Shown here: positions 17,667-26,951 of the stretch, piece after piece
Position numbering within the stretch: position 1 is the first letter of the stretch
Layout of the letters: the number at the start of each line of letters is the position of its first letter
Assembly (NCBI GenBank): GCA_944363785.1
Contig: CALVVF010000011.1
Location: forward strand, 1 to 52,559
Reading direction: 5' to 3'
DNA: 52,559 bases
DNA from: an uncultured Bacilli bacterium
GTDB lineage: Bacteria; Bacillota_I; Bacilli_A; RF39; UBA660
Program-made: the position numbers and the translations under genes
The notes under the pieces: model-generated
Seen by the model: the letters and a program-made list of their open reading frames with translations, nothing else
What the model was told of the DNA's origin: nothing
Database searches by the model: none

Positions 17667-19910
17667 TTGAAAAAGAAAAAGAAAAAATCATTGTTAATAA
17701 AAATAGGCGACTTTATTGTCGATTTTCGATATCTATTTTTGTGCATTTTTGTTTTACTAGGCATTATTTCGTTAGTAAATTTGAATAATGTAGAAATAGA
17801 ATATGATATCACTTCTTATTTGAGTGATGAAACAGAAACCAAAGCTGGGCTCGAATTGATGGAAAAAGAGTTTGGCTCACTTAATGAACTTCAAGTAATG
17901 ATTGAAGAAATTCCATTTCAAGAAGCTTTAGAATTAAAAGCAGAATTATCATCAATTGATCATGTCGCAAGTATTTCTTTTGAAGATAATGAAAACTATT
18001 ATAAAGATGACAAGGCTCTATTCGTTATCGAATTAGACCAAGTAACAGAAGAAGAAAAAGACACAGTCATTACAAAAATCGAAGACCAAGTTCAAGATGA
18101 AAAATACTTCTTATATGTAGAAAATGGGGAAGACCAGGTAGAAGGAATGAACATCATTTTAGGATTAGCGATCTTAACGATTATCGTTGTATTATTACTA
18201 ACTACCGAATCTTACTTTGAAATTGTACTTGCTTTCTTGGTATTTGGTGTTTCCATTCTTCTTAATATGGGTAGTAACTTCTTATTTGGTAAGATTTCTT
18301 ACATTACAGAAGCAATCGCCATTGTCTTACAACTGGGCTTATCCTTAGATTATTTCATTATTTTTATGAATCATTATATGAAGGAAAGAAGCGATACTCC
18401 AAATCTAGAATTAGCGGTCAAGAAAACCGTTTCTAAATCCATCCCAGAAATACTAGCTAGTTCCTTAACTACCATCGCAGGCTTGATTGCGTTAGTATTC
18501 ATGCAGTTAAAAATTGGTGAAGATATCGGTTTAGTCTTATCTAAAGGTATCTTATGTAGCTTACTTACCGTAATTTTCTTGTTACCACTACTACTTATGG
18601 TATTTTCTAAGATCGTCGATAAGACAAAACATAAAGTGCATATTCCCAACATCAACAAGTTAGCTAACTTTATCGTAAGTTCTAGAAAAGTACTACTTCC
18701 GCTCTTTATCATTGTTTTAGTTCTCGCTATTTGTATCCTACCTAACTATGAATATGTCTATAATATTTATTCAGTTAGTTCGTTAAACAAGAGTGATAAC
18801 CAAATCGCGTTAGAGAAAATCAATGATACTTTTGGAAATACGAATCGTTTAGTCGTTCTCATGAAGAATGAAGAAAAAGACTATACAAAGGAATTAGAAT
18901 TAGCTAATCGTTTATTAGAAAATGATGAGATTAGTAAAGTGATGAGTATTGGTAATTATCCAATAGGAGAGAATATCTATCTAGGAAGTAAAGTTCAATA
19001 TCAAGAATTTGCCGTCATGTTTAATATTCCAGAAGAAATGAGTAGAAATTTATTTAGCTTATATATGAATAGTTATCAAATAGCAGAAGAGGTTTCTACC
19101 TATCGAATAAATCTCGTGGATTTACTATACTTCTTAGATGAACAAAAAGAAAATCTACCATTATCAGAAGAGATGTTACTACAAATAGAAGGGGTTAAGC
19201 AAGAATTAGAAAGTTCTATCTCGCTATTAGAAAGTCCAGAATATTCTCGAATGATTTTAGAGTTAAAAGTTCCTTCAGAAGAAGAAGAAACATTCTCCTT
19301 GTTAGATAGGATTAAAGAAGAAGTAGAAAAAGAGTATAGTGAAGTAAAACTAGTTGGTGAAAGTGTAAGTGCGAAAGACTTAAGTGATTCTTTTTCTAAA
19401 GATAATACATTAATTACCGCAGTTACCATTTTATTTATCGCTATCATTCTCTTAGGCACTTTCCGTTCTCTTGGGGCAACGATTCTGTTGATTGTCGCTA
19501 TCGAAGGAAGTATTCTAATTAACTTTTCACTCGCTACATTAATGGGAGAAAAGATATTCTTTATCAGTTATATCATTGTTTCTGCAATTCAAATGGGTGC
19601 AACGATCGATTATGCGATTGTAATGACGAACCGTTATCTCACTTTACGAGAAAAACAGGATAAGAAACAAGCCTTAATCGGTGCCATTAAAAATTCCTTC
19701 CCAACTATCGCAACGAGTGGATTAATCTTAATGATCGCGGGATTCTTAATTGGCTTAATTTCTAGTTCTGGTGTTGTTTCATCTATTGGCTTATTCTTAG
19801 CTACCGGAACACTAATCTCTGTCTTAATTACTATCTTTATTTTACCGGCTTTATTATATGGTTTAGATACCTTTATTCGTAAAACAACCTGGAAAAAACA
19901 TAGTAAGTAA
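17667..19910 (+). CDS. MMPL/RND-family transporter
   Basis: A 747-residue membrane protein with RND topology: a basic N-terminus (MKKKKKK), one membrane helix, an extracellular loop (about 45-155), a first bundle of helices (about 160-320), a second large extracellular loop (about 350-570) and a second bundle to the end. LQLGLSLDYFIIFMNHY and IQMGATIDYAIVMTNRY are the paired internal repeats with the proton-relay Asp. It starts at TTG 17667, placed by GGAAGGTG. Probably a proton-driven exporter of lipids or hydrophobic toxins under the divergent TetR. The substrate is unknown. Confidence 0.88.
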   Translation: MKKKKKKSLLIKIGDFIVDFRYLFLCIFVLLGIISLVNLNNVEIEYDITSYLSDETETKAGLELMEKEFGSLNELQVMIEEIPFQEALELKAELSSIDHVASISFEDNENYYKDDKALFVIELDQVTEEEKDTVITKIEDQVQDEKYFLYVENGEDQVEGMNIILGLAILTIIVVLLLTTESYFEIVLAFLVFGVSILLNMGSNFLFGKISYITEAIAIVLQLGLSLDYFIIFMNHYMKERSDTPNLELAVKKTVSKSIPEILASSLTTIAGLIALVFMQLKIGEDIGLVLSKGILCSLLTVIFLLPLLLMVFSKIVDKTKHKVHIPNINKLANFIVSSRKVLLPLFIIVLVLAICILPNYEYVYNIYSVSSLNKSDNQIALEKINDTFGNTNRLVVLMKNEEKDYTKELELANRLLENDEISKVMSIGNYPIGENIYLGSKVQYQEFAVMFNIPEEMSRNLFSLYMNSYQIAEEVSTYRINLVDLLYFLDEQKENLPLSEEMLLQIEGVKQELESSISLLESPEYSRMILELKVPSEEEETFSLLDRIKEEVEKEYSEVKLVGESVSAKDLSDSFSKDNTLITAVTILFIAIILLGTFRSLGATILLIVAIEGSILINFSLATLMGEKIFFISYIIVSAIQMGATIDYAIVMTNRYLTLREKQDKKQALIGAIKNSFPTIATSGLILMIAGFLIGLISSSGVVSSIGLFLATGTLISVLITIFILPALLYGLDTFIRKTTWKKHSK

Positions 19911-19940
19911 AGACAACCAAAATAAGTAATGAAATACAAA

Positions 19941-19969
19941 AACAATACTTTTCGAGTATTGTTTTTTTT
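19941..19969 (+). terminator. Terminator after the MMPL gene
   Basis: AACAATACT pairs with AGTATTGTT around a short loop and T8 follows. Confidence 0.88.
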
Positions 19970-19982
19970 GCCAATAAAGAAT

Positions 19983-20011
19983 TTACGATTTCAGTTAAAA
20001 TACGGTATAAT
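19983..20011 (+). promoter_or_regulatory. Promoter of the SDR gene
   Basis: TTACGA (19983-19988), 17-bp spacer, TATAAT (20006-20011). Confidence 0.6.
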
Positions 20012-20041
20012 AAAATAAATAAGTAAGATAGGAGAGTAAGT

Positions 20042-20920
20042 ATGAAAGATTATTTTAATTACAAAGACAAAATCTGTATTGTAACCGGAGCATCTAGTGG
20101 AATGGGATATGAAACAGCAAAAATGTTGGTGGATTTAGGAACCAAAGTATATGCTTTAGATATTAAGGAATGTAATATTGAAAATTTGGCTGGCTTTTAT
20201 TCCTGTAATCTATCTGATAAAAAGAATATTGATGAAGTATTTAACAAACTTCCAGAAAAAATCGATTGCTTCTTTGGTATAGCTGGATTATCTGGAAGTA
20301 AAACGGATTATATCACCACATTTAATTGTGACTTTACAGCAAACAAATATATCACTTTAACTTATTTAACCAAACGAATGAATAAGGGTGGAAGTATTAC
20401 TTATGTTACTTCAACTGCCGGTAAGTATTGGCAACAACATATGAAAGAGCAAAATCCTGTTGTCCATGCTCCTACTTGGGAAGAAACAGAAAATGCGATT
20501 CAAAAAATCGCTAAAGTAGCGCCTCCAACATTTGCCTATATCTTCGCAAAACGTTGTCTATCCCAGTTCTCTTGCGAGCAAGCAATCGAATTCAGTAAGC
20601 TAAATGTAAGAGTCAACAACATAATGCCAGGAGCTACCGATACCGGAATGAAAGATGAATTTGAACAGATGGCCGGTGGGGAAGAGTCTTTAAAAAGTTC
20701 AAATGGCTTGATGGGAAGATTAGCTACTTCAGAAGAAATGGCTCAACCTATCGTTTTTATCGGCTCAGATATGGCCTCTTTCATCTCAGGAATTGACTTA
20801 ATCATCGATGCTACAAATACGAGTTTAATTACGTTGAAAAAGAAAAAAGATCCTAGTAACGTTTCGGCAACCAATACGTTGATTTTAAAATTAGCGAAAA
20901 AAGCCATGACTAAGAAATAA
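20042..20920 (+). CDS. SDR oxidoreductase, 3-alpha-hydroxysteroid dehydrogenase-like
   Basis: A 292-residue classical short-chain dehydrogenase: cofactor loop TGASSGMG (15-22), catalytic Ser in YVTSTAG, and YIFAK as the YxxxK motif. The roughly 40-residue insertion between Ser and Tyr and the short central sheet (CNLSDKKNID, GIAGLSGSK) resemble the Comamonas HSDA / carbonyl reductase group. The substrate could be a steroid, bile acid or other ketone; this is inference. The C-terminus has an unusual basic extension after the usual dimer motif. Monocistronic. Confidence 0.85.
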   Translation: MKDYFNYKDKICIVTGASSGMGYETAKMLVDLGTKVYALDIKECNIENLAGFYSCNLSDKKNIDEVFNKLPEKIDCFFGIAGLSGSKTDYITTFNCDFTANKYITLTYLTKRMNKGGSITYVTSTAGKYWQQHMKEQNPVVHAPTWEETENAIQKIAKVAPPTFAYIFAKRCLSQFSCEQAIEFSKLNVRVNNIMPGATDTGMKDEFEQMAGGEESLKSSNGLMGRLATSEEMAQPIVFIGSDMASFISGIDLIIDATNTSLITLKKKKDPSNVSATNTLILKLAKKAMTKK

Positions 20921-20921
20921 G

Positions 20922-20968
20922 AAAAAAGAACGAAATGCTGATAGACAATAAAATTTTCGTTCTTTTTT
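20922..20968. terminator. Terminator after the SDR gene
   Basis: AAAAAAGAACGAAA pairs with TTTTCGTTCTTTTTT around an 18-nt loop. It can work on both strands. Confidence 0.8.
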
Positions 20969-21037
20969 TATGAATATTTACCATTAGTTTTAAAAGAAGA
21001 AAATTAACTTTCTCCAAGTAAAATCATATACTTATTC

Positions 21038-23099
21038 CTAAGATAATGAATTCAATTGATCTAAATCAAAATAGAATCCATATTCTAAATAAATTTCCTC
21101 ACCAATTTTAGCATTCTTCGTTTCTAAACATTTTCCTCCTAGTTTCTCATAAAAGTTAATCGCATGTTGATTATCCGCAAGACACCAAACAATCATATTG
21201 TGCCTATCTTGGGCAATTAGTTCTTTCACTACTTCTTTAAATAAGCTACTCCCAATTCCTTTGCCACCAGCTTCCTTTTTTAAATATAAACTAACTAATT
21301 CGGAATCATATTTTTCTTTCTTATCGTAAGGTTTAAAACAAGCATATCCCAATACTTCATCATCTTTAACTGCCACGAAAACAAGATCTTTATATTCGTC
21401 AAAACTTTGTATATATCGCTTAGTCTGTTCTTCCACATTTAGAGAATTTAAATATTTAGAAGCGATGATCTTGTCATAAGCATTTTGCCAACCTTCTACT
21501 TTGATTTTAGCCATTTGACTTTGATCTTGATATTCATTTTTACGAATCACATAGTCTTCTTTTGCTTCTAGAGTAAGTAGGGCTTCTCGCATCTTGTCAA
21601 AAGCAGAAATCAAAACATTATCCTCTAAGGCAAAACTCACTCGTCCAACTAATTCTTTTGGATAAGGCCAAGAAATCGATTGGCCGACTAAAAACCGAAT
21701 TCTTGCGTGACGATAGAAAAAGGTAAGTAAATCTCTTTCTGTGGTGATTAAGTGTCCTTGATCTTTCATCCCCTTGATTGCGGTAAAGTCTAAAATTGCA
21801 AAGAAACCTGCTTCAGGCTCTAAATTTGTAGGAAAATCCACATAGGGTAGACCAGAATGAAGAAGAGCTTCTGCTTTTTCTTTTCCGATAGTAGCTTCTA
21901 CTTTGTCTCTAATCATCTGTTGTTTAGAAATAGGTACTTGATCTAGTCCCTGAACCATAGCTTTTAATAGATGATATTTATCGACATAAATTTGTCGTAG
22001 CTCTTGAAAATATTCTTCATAGACCTGTTTTCTTCTTTCACTCGTATTAAAAGCGCCAGCCAAAGCTTGTCCGACTAAATCAGGAGCAGAGTCCATACTT
22101 TGAAAAATTCGATTAATCACTTCTCGAATCACAATTTCATCCGCAACGACGAATCCAGCTCGTAAACTAGCTAACCCATAACTTTTGGAAAGACCGAATA
22201 GGGAAATCGTATTTCGAAACATTCCAGGTATAGTCGCAATTGGTTTAGCTAGATGATTAGGATCAAAACTGATATCTCGGTAAACCAAATCATCGATGAT
22301 AAATACCCCTCGATCTAAACATACTTGTCCGATTTCCGTTAATAATTCTGTCTCACTTTCTCCTATCACTTTTCCGGTAGGATTATTAGGATTCGCATTT
22401 AAAAAGGCAACTACTCTTGGCACATATCCTTTTCGCCTATTGTATACTTTCTGTAAGCTTTCATTGATCTCATCGATCTTATTCGCAAGCTTCTTAGGAT
22501 TTACTAAGAAGTGATCTTCTTTTTCTAGATTTAAAATCTCTACTTCCGTACCAGCTCGCTCTGCGCGAATCGTGAATAAGCCATAATTAGGATCTGTTAC
22601 CAAAATTACATCCCCGGGTTTAGAAATCGTTTCCACGATAATATTAAAAATAATCGAAGTAGATGGCGTGAAAGTCAAATTATGTACCGATAACCCTTTA
22701 TCATCAACATCAGGATAAGAGTAGGGGGGTTGTATTAATAAAACCTAGTTCTTCCACATAATCGAGTAATACTTTTCTGATTCTGTCATCTCCCTCAGTA
22801 TATGGATATTTATACATCTCTGTGGTGTCTAATGCTTTGTGCATCGCTTCTATTGACAGTGGGAATGGCCGATAATTAACAGGATTACCAGTACCGAGAT
22901 CAGTATCTGGCATCGTCGTAATTTTATCATCACGGACTTCATATCCGTAAAAGTCGATCGCATCAGCAATTTTTTGTACCGTAGGATTAAACTCTTCGTG
23001 GTCATCTCGTCCACCAATAAATGGTAAACCAAATCGTCTTTCTCCTAAATTTGGATTTTCTCTTAACAATCTATCGATTGCGTTTGATTTAATTAGCAT
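21038..23099 (-). pseudogene. Aminotransferase class I/II-GNAT fusion, frameshifted
   Basis: Two frames, 22710-23099 (N-terminal 129 residues) and 21038 to about 22723 (the rest), are one gene split by one extra base in G6 at 22724-22729. With five bases it reads on as TPYSYPDVDDKG and gives 686 residues. The first about 510 residues are a PLP-dependent fold-type I aminotransferase (NANPNNPTGK; FGLSKSYGLASLRAGF with the Schiff-base Lys; an Arg near the end). The last about 150 residues are a GNAT acetyltransferase (KEAGGKGIGSSLF, acetyl-CoA loop). The aminotransferase has a large internal insertion like aspartate aminotransferase/decarboxylase types. The rest is uncorrupted, so the break is recent, regulatory or a read error. 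Confidence 0.82.
22724..22729 (-). other. G6 homopolymer frameshift site
   Basis: A run of six G on the + strand (six C in the coding strand) where the two halves of the aminotransferase meet; removing one base restores a continuous frame. Confidence 0.85.
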
Positions 23100-23149
23100 A
23101 ATATCCCTCCATCATCATTATAACAAAATAACCTTCAAAAAATAATTAC

Positions 23150-23178
23150 TTGCCTAACTTTTCAATGTTTTCTATAAT
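23150..23178 (+). promoter_or_regulatory. Promoter of the XRE membrane regulator
   Basis: TTGCCT (23150-23155), 17-bp spacer, TATAAT (23173-23178). It leaves an untranslated leader of about 90 nt. Confidence 0.65.
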
Positions 23179-23215
23179 GGATATGGAAAATGCAACCGAA
23201 AATTGACAAAAAAAC

Positions 23216-23253
23216 AACCCAAAATCGGTAGAGTCGCAACCGGGTTTTGGGTT
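23216..23253 (+). promoter_or_regulatory. Leader hairpin before the XRE gene
   Basis: AACCCAAAA...GGT (23216-23229) pairs with ACC...TTTTGGGTT (23239-23253), a long stem without a T run, ending shortly before the SD. GCAACCG occurs twice (23192-23198, 23236-23242). It could be an operator or an mRNA element controlling translation. Confidence 0.6.
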
Positions 23254-23276
23254 AAGATGACTTCGAGGTGAAAGAA

Positions 23277-24899
23277 ATGAAGTTTAGTGAAAAACTCCAA
23301 AAATTAAGAAAAGAAAATAAACTATCCCAAGAACAATTAGCGGATATGCTAGATGTCTCCCGTCAAGCAGTATCAAAATGGGAATCGGGTCAAACTTATC
23401 CGGAAATGGATAAGCTACTAGCCCTATGTAAAATATTTAAATGTAGTCTTGATGATTTGACCAATGATGAAGTAAAGGAAATCAAAAATACGGAAAAAAC
23501 AAAATTAACCGCTAGTAATTTCATCGATGAAGTAATGGATATCATTAACCGTAGTATTCAGATGTTTCAGAAGATGAATGCCCAAGAAATCTTAAAATGT
23601 ATTATCGGTATGTTGATTATCGCCTTCATCTTGCGTTTCTTGAAATTCCCTGTTGATTATATTTATAGCCTAGGTCACGATATCTTTATCAGCTTTGGCA
23701 CTCAAGTATCTAACATACTAAGTCCAATCTGGAATTTTCTACTTTCTGTATCTTATCTGATTCTAGCGATTATTTGCTTCTTTTATTTATATAAATTATT
23801 ATTCTTAGAAAAATGGGAAAAAGAGCAACAGTTAACCAAACAACAAGGAAAAATAAAAGAAGTAGATATAGACATGGATACGAATGATCAAACAGAATCA
23901 TCAGATGAGAAAAGTGGGGAAGAGAAAAAAGAAAAACAAGAAAAAGTGATCTATGCTCCACGACGTGAACGTTCAACATCACTAATTACAAAAATATTAG
24001 GTACTTTATTTACCTTTTTTGTGAAATTCTGCTTAGCTTGTATTCTAATTCCATTTTTAATCTCCTTTGTTTGCCTTGTCTTCTTCGTTGTCATCGGAAT
24101 TGTACTTATCTTCCAAGGTATTCCTTATATCGGAATTCTTCTCCTTCTTCTTAGTTGTTTACTCCTTAACTATTGTATAGTTAGTCTTATCTTACATTGG
24201 ATATTGAATCAAGCACCAAAAGGTAAACTCGCTATTTTCCTCTTTATTTTCTCTCTAGTAGGAATCGGTATTTCTGGTGCGATTAGCGCCATTGAAATTT
24301 CTAATACTACTTACTATGACCGTTTACCTGAACAGGTAGAGATGAAAACAATGCAAGAGGAATATTCAATGACGCCAGAACTTTTTGTCAAAGCGTACGC
24401 TTATGCCCAAATCAATTATCATGAAGATGACTCATTAGCAGATAAGGTTCGAGTAGAGATAGAGTATGCAGATGCTTATAACGATATTGAAATGAATCTA
24501 GAAAATAACGTAATCTATATTACTCAAGATTTTAGCCTTACTGAAAATAGGGTTAAAGAATGGAAGAAAAAACTACTTTCTAATTTAAAAGAAAGAACCA
24601 TTTATAATTACGGATTATTAGAAAAGATAACCGTAAATATTACCGCATCTAAAGAAAATATAGAACGTATTCAACAAAATGAACAAGAGTATCATCTTCG
24701 TCAAGAAGAGGAGATGAGACAAGAAGAAATCAATAGCTTAGAGGCAACCATCAATGATCTAGAACTACAAATTGAAGCTAAACAACAAGAAATTGATGAG
24801 TTAAGAACGAGTAATGAAGAAAAAGATGCCGAAATTATGGAGTATCAGACGAAACTAGAAGAGTATAAAAATCAACTACGAGAATTATTAGCCGAATAA
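23277..24899 (+). CDS. XRE-family regulator with membrane and coiled-coil domains
   Basis: A 540-residue protein. Residues 1-60 form a clear XRE helix-turn-helix (LSQEQLADMLDVSRQAVSKWESG). After a linker come several hydrophobic segments (about 105-125, 145-175, 235-330), separated by a charged cytoplasmic-like loop. Next is a soluble domain (about 345-460), and finally a long coiled coil (about 465-540). ATG 23277 follows GAGGTGAAAG; GTG 23268 lies inside that SD. It probably senses an envelope signal and acts on nearby DNA from the membrane; its targets are unknown. The hairpin leader suggests autoregulation. Confidence 0.82.
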   Translation: MKFSEKLQKLRKENKLSQEQLADMLDVSRQAVSKWESGQTYPEMDKLLALCKIFKCSLDDLTNDEVKEIKNTEKTKLTASNFIDEVMDIINRSIQMFQKMNAQEILKCIIGMLIIAFILRFLKFPVDYIYSLGHDIFISFGTQVSNILSPIWNFLLSVSYLILAIICFFYLYKLLFLEKWEKEQQLTKQQGKIKEVDIDMDTNDQTESSDEKSGEEKKEKQEKVIYAPRRERSTSLITKILGTLFTFFVKFCLACILIPFLISFVCLVFFVVIGIVLIFQGIPYIGILLLLLSCLLLNYCIVSLILHWILNQAPKGKLAIFLFIFSLVGIGISGAISAIEISNTTYYDRLPEQVEMKTMQEEYSMTPELFVKAYAYAQINYHEDDSLADKVRVEIEYADAYNDIEMNLENNVIYITQDFSLTENRVKEWKKKLLSNLKERTIYNYGLLEKITVNITASKENIERIQQNEQEYHLRQEEEMRQEEINSLEATINDLELQIEAKQQEIDELRTSNEEKDAEIMEYQTKLEEYKNQLRELLAE

Positions 24900-24923
24900 A
24901 AAGCAGGGGATAAGCCTGCTTTT
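24899..24923. terminator. Bidirectional terminator
   Basis: AAAAGCAGG pairs with CCTGCTTTT between two convergent genes. Confidence 0.8.
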
Positions 24924-24930
24924 ATGCATT

Positions 24931-25884
24931 TTATTTTTTAAATATGATCCCGTTGTCACACCGGTTTCCCCAAGCATCAATCAATTCTTTATTCTTTCTA
25001 ACGCAGATAATTTCACAATGATTAGGACATTTATGACATTCGATTCCTTTGGTTTCAAAAGTATCTTCAGTAATCGAAAAATTAAATTTCTTATCGAATG
25101 GTTTTTTACTAGCTAAAATCGCAACCCCTAAAGCTCCCATTAAATGCCCATTTTCATCGACGATGACTTCCATGCCAATTTCTTCTTCAAATGCTTTCTT
25201 GACCCCAATGTTTTTACTAACTCCCCCTTGGAAAATAACTGGGCCTTTGATTTTTTTGCCCTTACCGACATTGTTTAAATAATTCTGGGCAACACTTTTA
25301 CAAAGCCCCGCAATGATGTCTTCCTTAGAGTAACCAATCTGCATTTTATGGACTAAGTCGCTTTCGGCAAATACCGTACACCGAGCCGCAATCTTAGTTG
25401 GTTTTTTGGCTTTTAAAGCAATATCACCAAAGTCTTCGACCGCAACTCCCAAGCGTTCAGCTTGACTAGATAAGAACGATCCCGTTCCCGCTGCACATAA
25501 GGTATTCATTGCGTAATCGACAACTATACCGTCTTCTAATAAAATAATTTTAGAATCTTGCCCACCAATTTCAAAAATAGTTCTAACATCGGGATGAAGT
25601 GATAATGTTCCCACTGCATGCGCCGTAATTTCATTTTTGACAATATTGGCTCCAAGCATCGCACCAATTAATTTTCTCGCACTTCCTGTTGTCCCAATTC
25701 CCCAAATTTCTATTTTCTTCTCGTCAATTTGCTTCTTTAATTCAGTAATCAGCTTTTTTACCGCATCGATTGGATTTCCTTTTGTCCATAGATATTGACT
25801 AGCTAATATCTGATGATCTTCATCAATAATTACTCCCTTTGTTGAAATAGAGCCAATATCGACTCCCATATAACATTTCATCAT
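24931..25884 (-). CDS. 2-hydroxyacyl-CoA dehydratase activator-type ATPase (HgdC/BadF family)
   Basis: A 317-residue ASKHA-fold ATPase. GVDIGSISTKG is the phosphate-1 motif. The two cysteines that hold the [4Fe-4S] cluster in HgdC are present, in NTLCAAGTGSF and AARCTVFAESD. A C-terminal extension has more cysteines (CHKCPNHCEIIC, NRCDNG), a second possible cluster. Such activases drive ATP-dependent electron transfer to a dehydratase or double-cubane protein. It is last in a three-gene operon and overlaps the previous gene by 4 nt. No true dehydratase subunit is nearby. Confidence 0.88.
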   Translation of the reverse strand: MMKCYMGVDIGSISTKGVIIDEDHQILASQYLWTKGNPIDAVKKLITELKKQIDEKKIEIWGIGTTGSARKLIGAMLGANIVKNEITAHAVGTLSLHPDVRTIFEIGGQDSKIILLEDGIVVDYAMNTLCAAGTGSFLSSQAERLGVAVEDFGDIALKAKKPTKIAARCTVFAESDLVHKMQIGYSKEDIIAGLCKSVAQNYLNNVGKGKKIKGPVIFQGGVSKNIGVKKAFEEEIGMEVIVDENGHLMGALGVAILASKKPFDKKFNFSITEDTFETKGIECHKCPNHCEIICVRKNKELIDAWGNRCDNGIIFKK

Positions 25885-26951
25885 CGATTCTTCCTTTCAT
25901 TTAACATATCATAAAAAGCTTCTAATCTCGTCTTTACCCCCGTATCACTCGTTGCTTGATCAAAAGAGAAAAAGATAATCGGCATATGATAATCCCTACA
26001 AACATGTTGAATAATAGGAATCGCCCCAATCTCTGGAGTACAGCCAAATGGTTTAATATGAATCAACCCATCATACCCCTCATCAATTAAATGTTTTGCT
26101 CGCCAAACATTGTCCATTCCATCTGCCCCAATTGTATAACGACAATACTTTGAAATCTCTCTTAACATCTTCTTAGTATGAAATTTTTTCTCATAGAGAA
26201 GATAACTGACATTCGTAAAGCGTTTCACTTCGATTTTCATCTTAGCTAGTTCTTTTTCCAAAAAGTAACTAGAAAACGGTTCCATCGAGGTAAAAAGTTC
26301 TCCAATTACCCCGACTTTCATACAGTCATCTGGTTGATTAATCTCTAAATACTGAAACTTCTTACGATACCGAAAGTAACGTCTAGTAAGAGAGAAGAAA
26401 CCTTTAGCTTCTAAAAAAGAAGTCTGCATTTCCTTTTCTAGTTGTTCAAAACTACCTGGTTTTACTTCAAAGCCAATATGAAGACGAATAAAGTCATCGA
26501 TCTTATCCATAAAGCGAATCATAAGAATCGTAAGAAGGGCATAATAAGCAAACTTAAAAAAAGAAATTTTGGGGTTCAACTGTCGAAAAATCTGAAATAA
26601 TCTCTTTACCGTAAAATGATCACTATCTACTAAAGTATAAAACTCAAACTCATAACCAAGATCTCTTAAAATCTTTTCTTGCACTTCGGCATAATACCCA
26701 TATCGACAACCACCACCAGCTTGAATTAATACATTGGCGCCATTTTCTAATGCTTCAATAAAATTTCCTAAGTTATATTTAAATGGCACACAGACAAAAT
26801 CAGGTGCATATTTACTCCCAAGTTCGATCGTTTTTTTTGTAATCGGAGGGGCAGGGACAATTTTACATGTCGTCGTTTTCTTTAATAGATAAGTAATCGG
26901 CAAATAATAATTACCAAGATGGGGGAAACTGATATTTTTTTCAGTTGCCAT
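25881..26951 (-). CDS. Activase-associated protein, 2-hydroxyacyl-CoA dehydratase-like fold
   Basis: A 356-residue protein resembling the COG3581/COG3580 part of giant CoA-substrate-specific activase fusions. Conserved cysteines appear in FVCVPFKYNLG, GGGCRYGYY and PFGCTPEIGA, likely Fe-S ligands. It overlaps its neighbours by 4 and 11 nt, so it is tightly coupled. It probably forms a complex with the activator ATPase; the reaction is unknown. It has no membrane segment despite one hydrophobic stretch (about 130-150). Confidence 0.75.
   Translation of the reverse strand: MATEKNISFPHLGNYYLPITYLLKKTTTCKIVPAPPITKKTIELGSKYAPDFVCVPFKYNLGNFIEALENGANVLIQAGGGCRYGYYAEVQEKILRDLGYEFEFYTLVDSDHFTVKRLFQIFRQLNPKISFFKFAYYALLTILMIRFMDKIDDFIRLHIGFEVKPGSFEQLEKEMQTSFLEAKGFFSLTRRYFRYRKKFQYLEINQPDDCMKVGVIGELFTSMEPFSSYFLEKELAKMKIEVKRFTNVSYLLYEKKFHTKKMLREISKYCRYTIGADGMDNVWRAKHLIDEGYDGLIHIKPFGCTPEIGAIPIIQHVCRDYHMPIIFFSFDQATSDTGVKTRLEAFYDMLNERKNR

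Noticed and set aside
18374-18712. Minus-strand frame inside the MMPL gene
   Set aside because: No Shine-Dalgarno sequence, no family similarity, and fully inside a conserved transporter; the same holds for the other antisense frames within valS, uvsE and the ABC genes.
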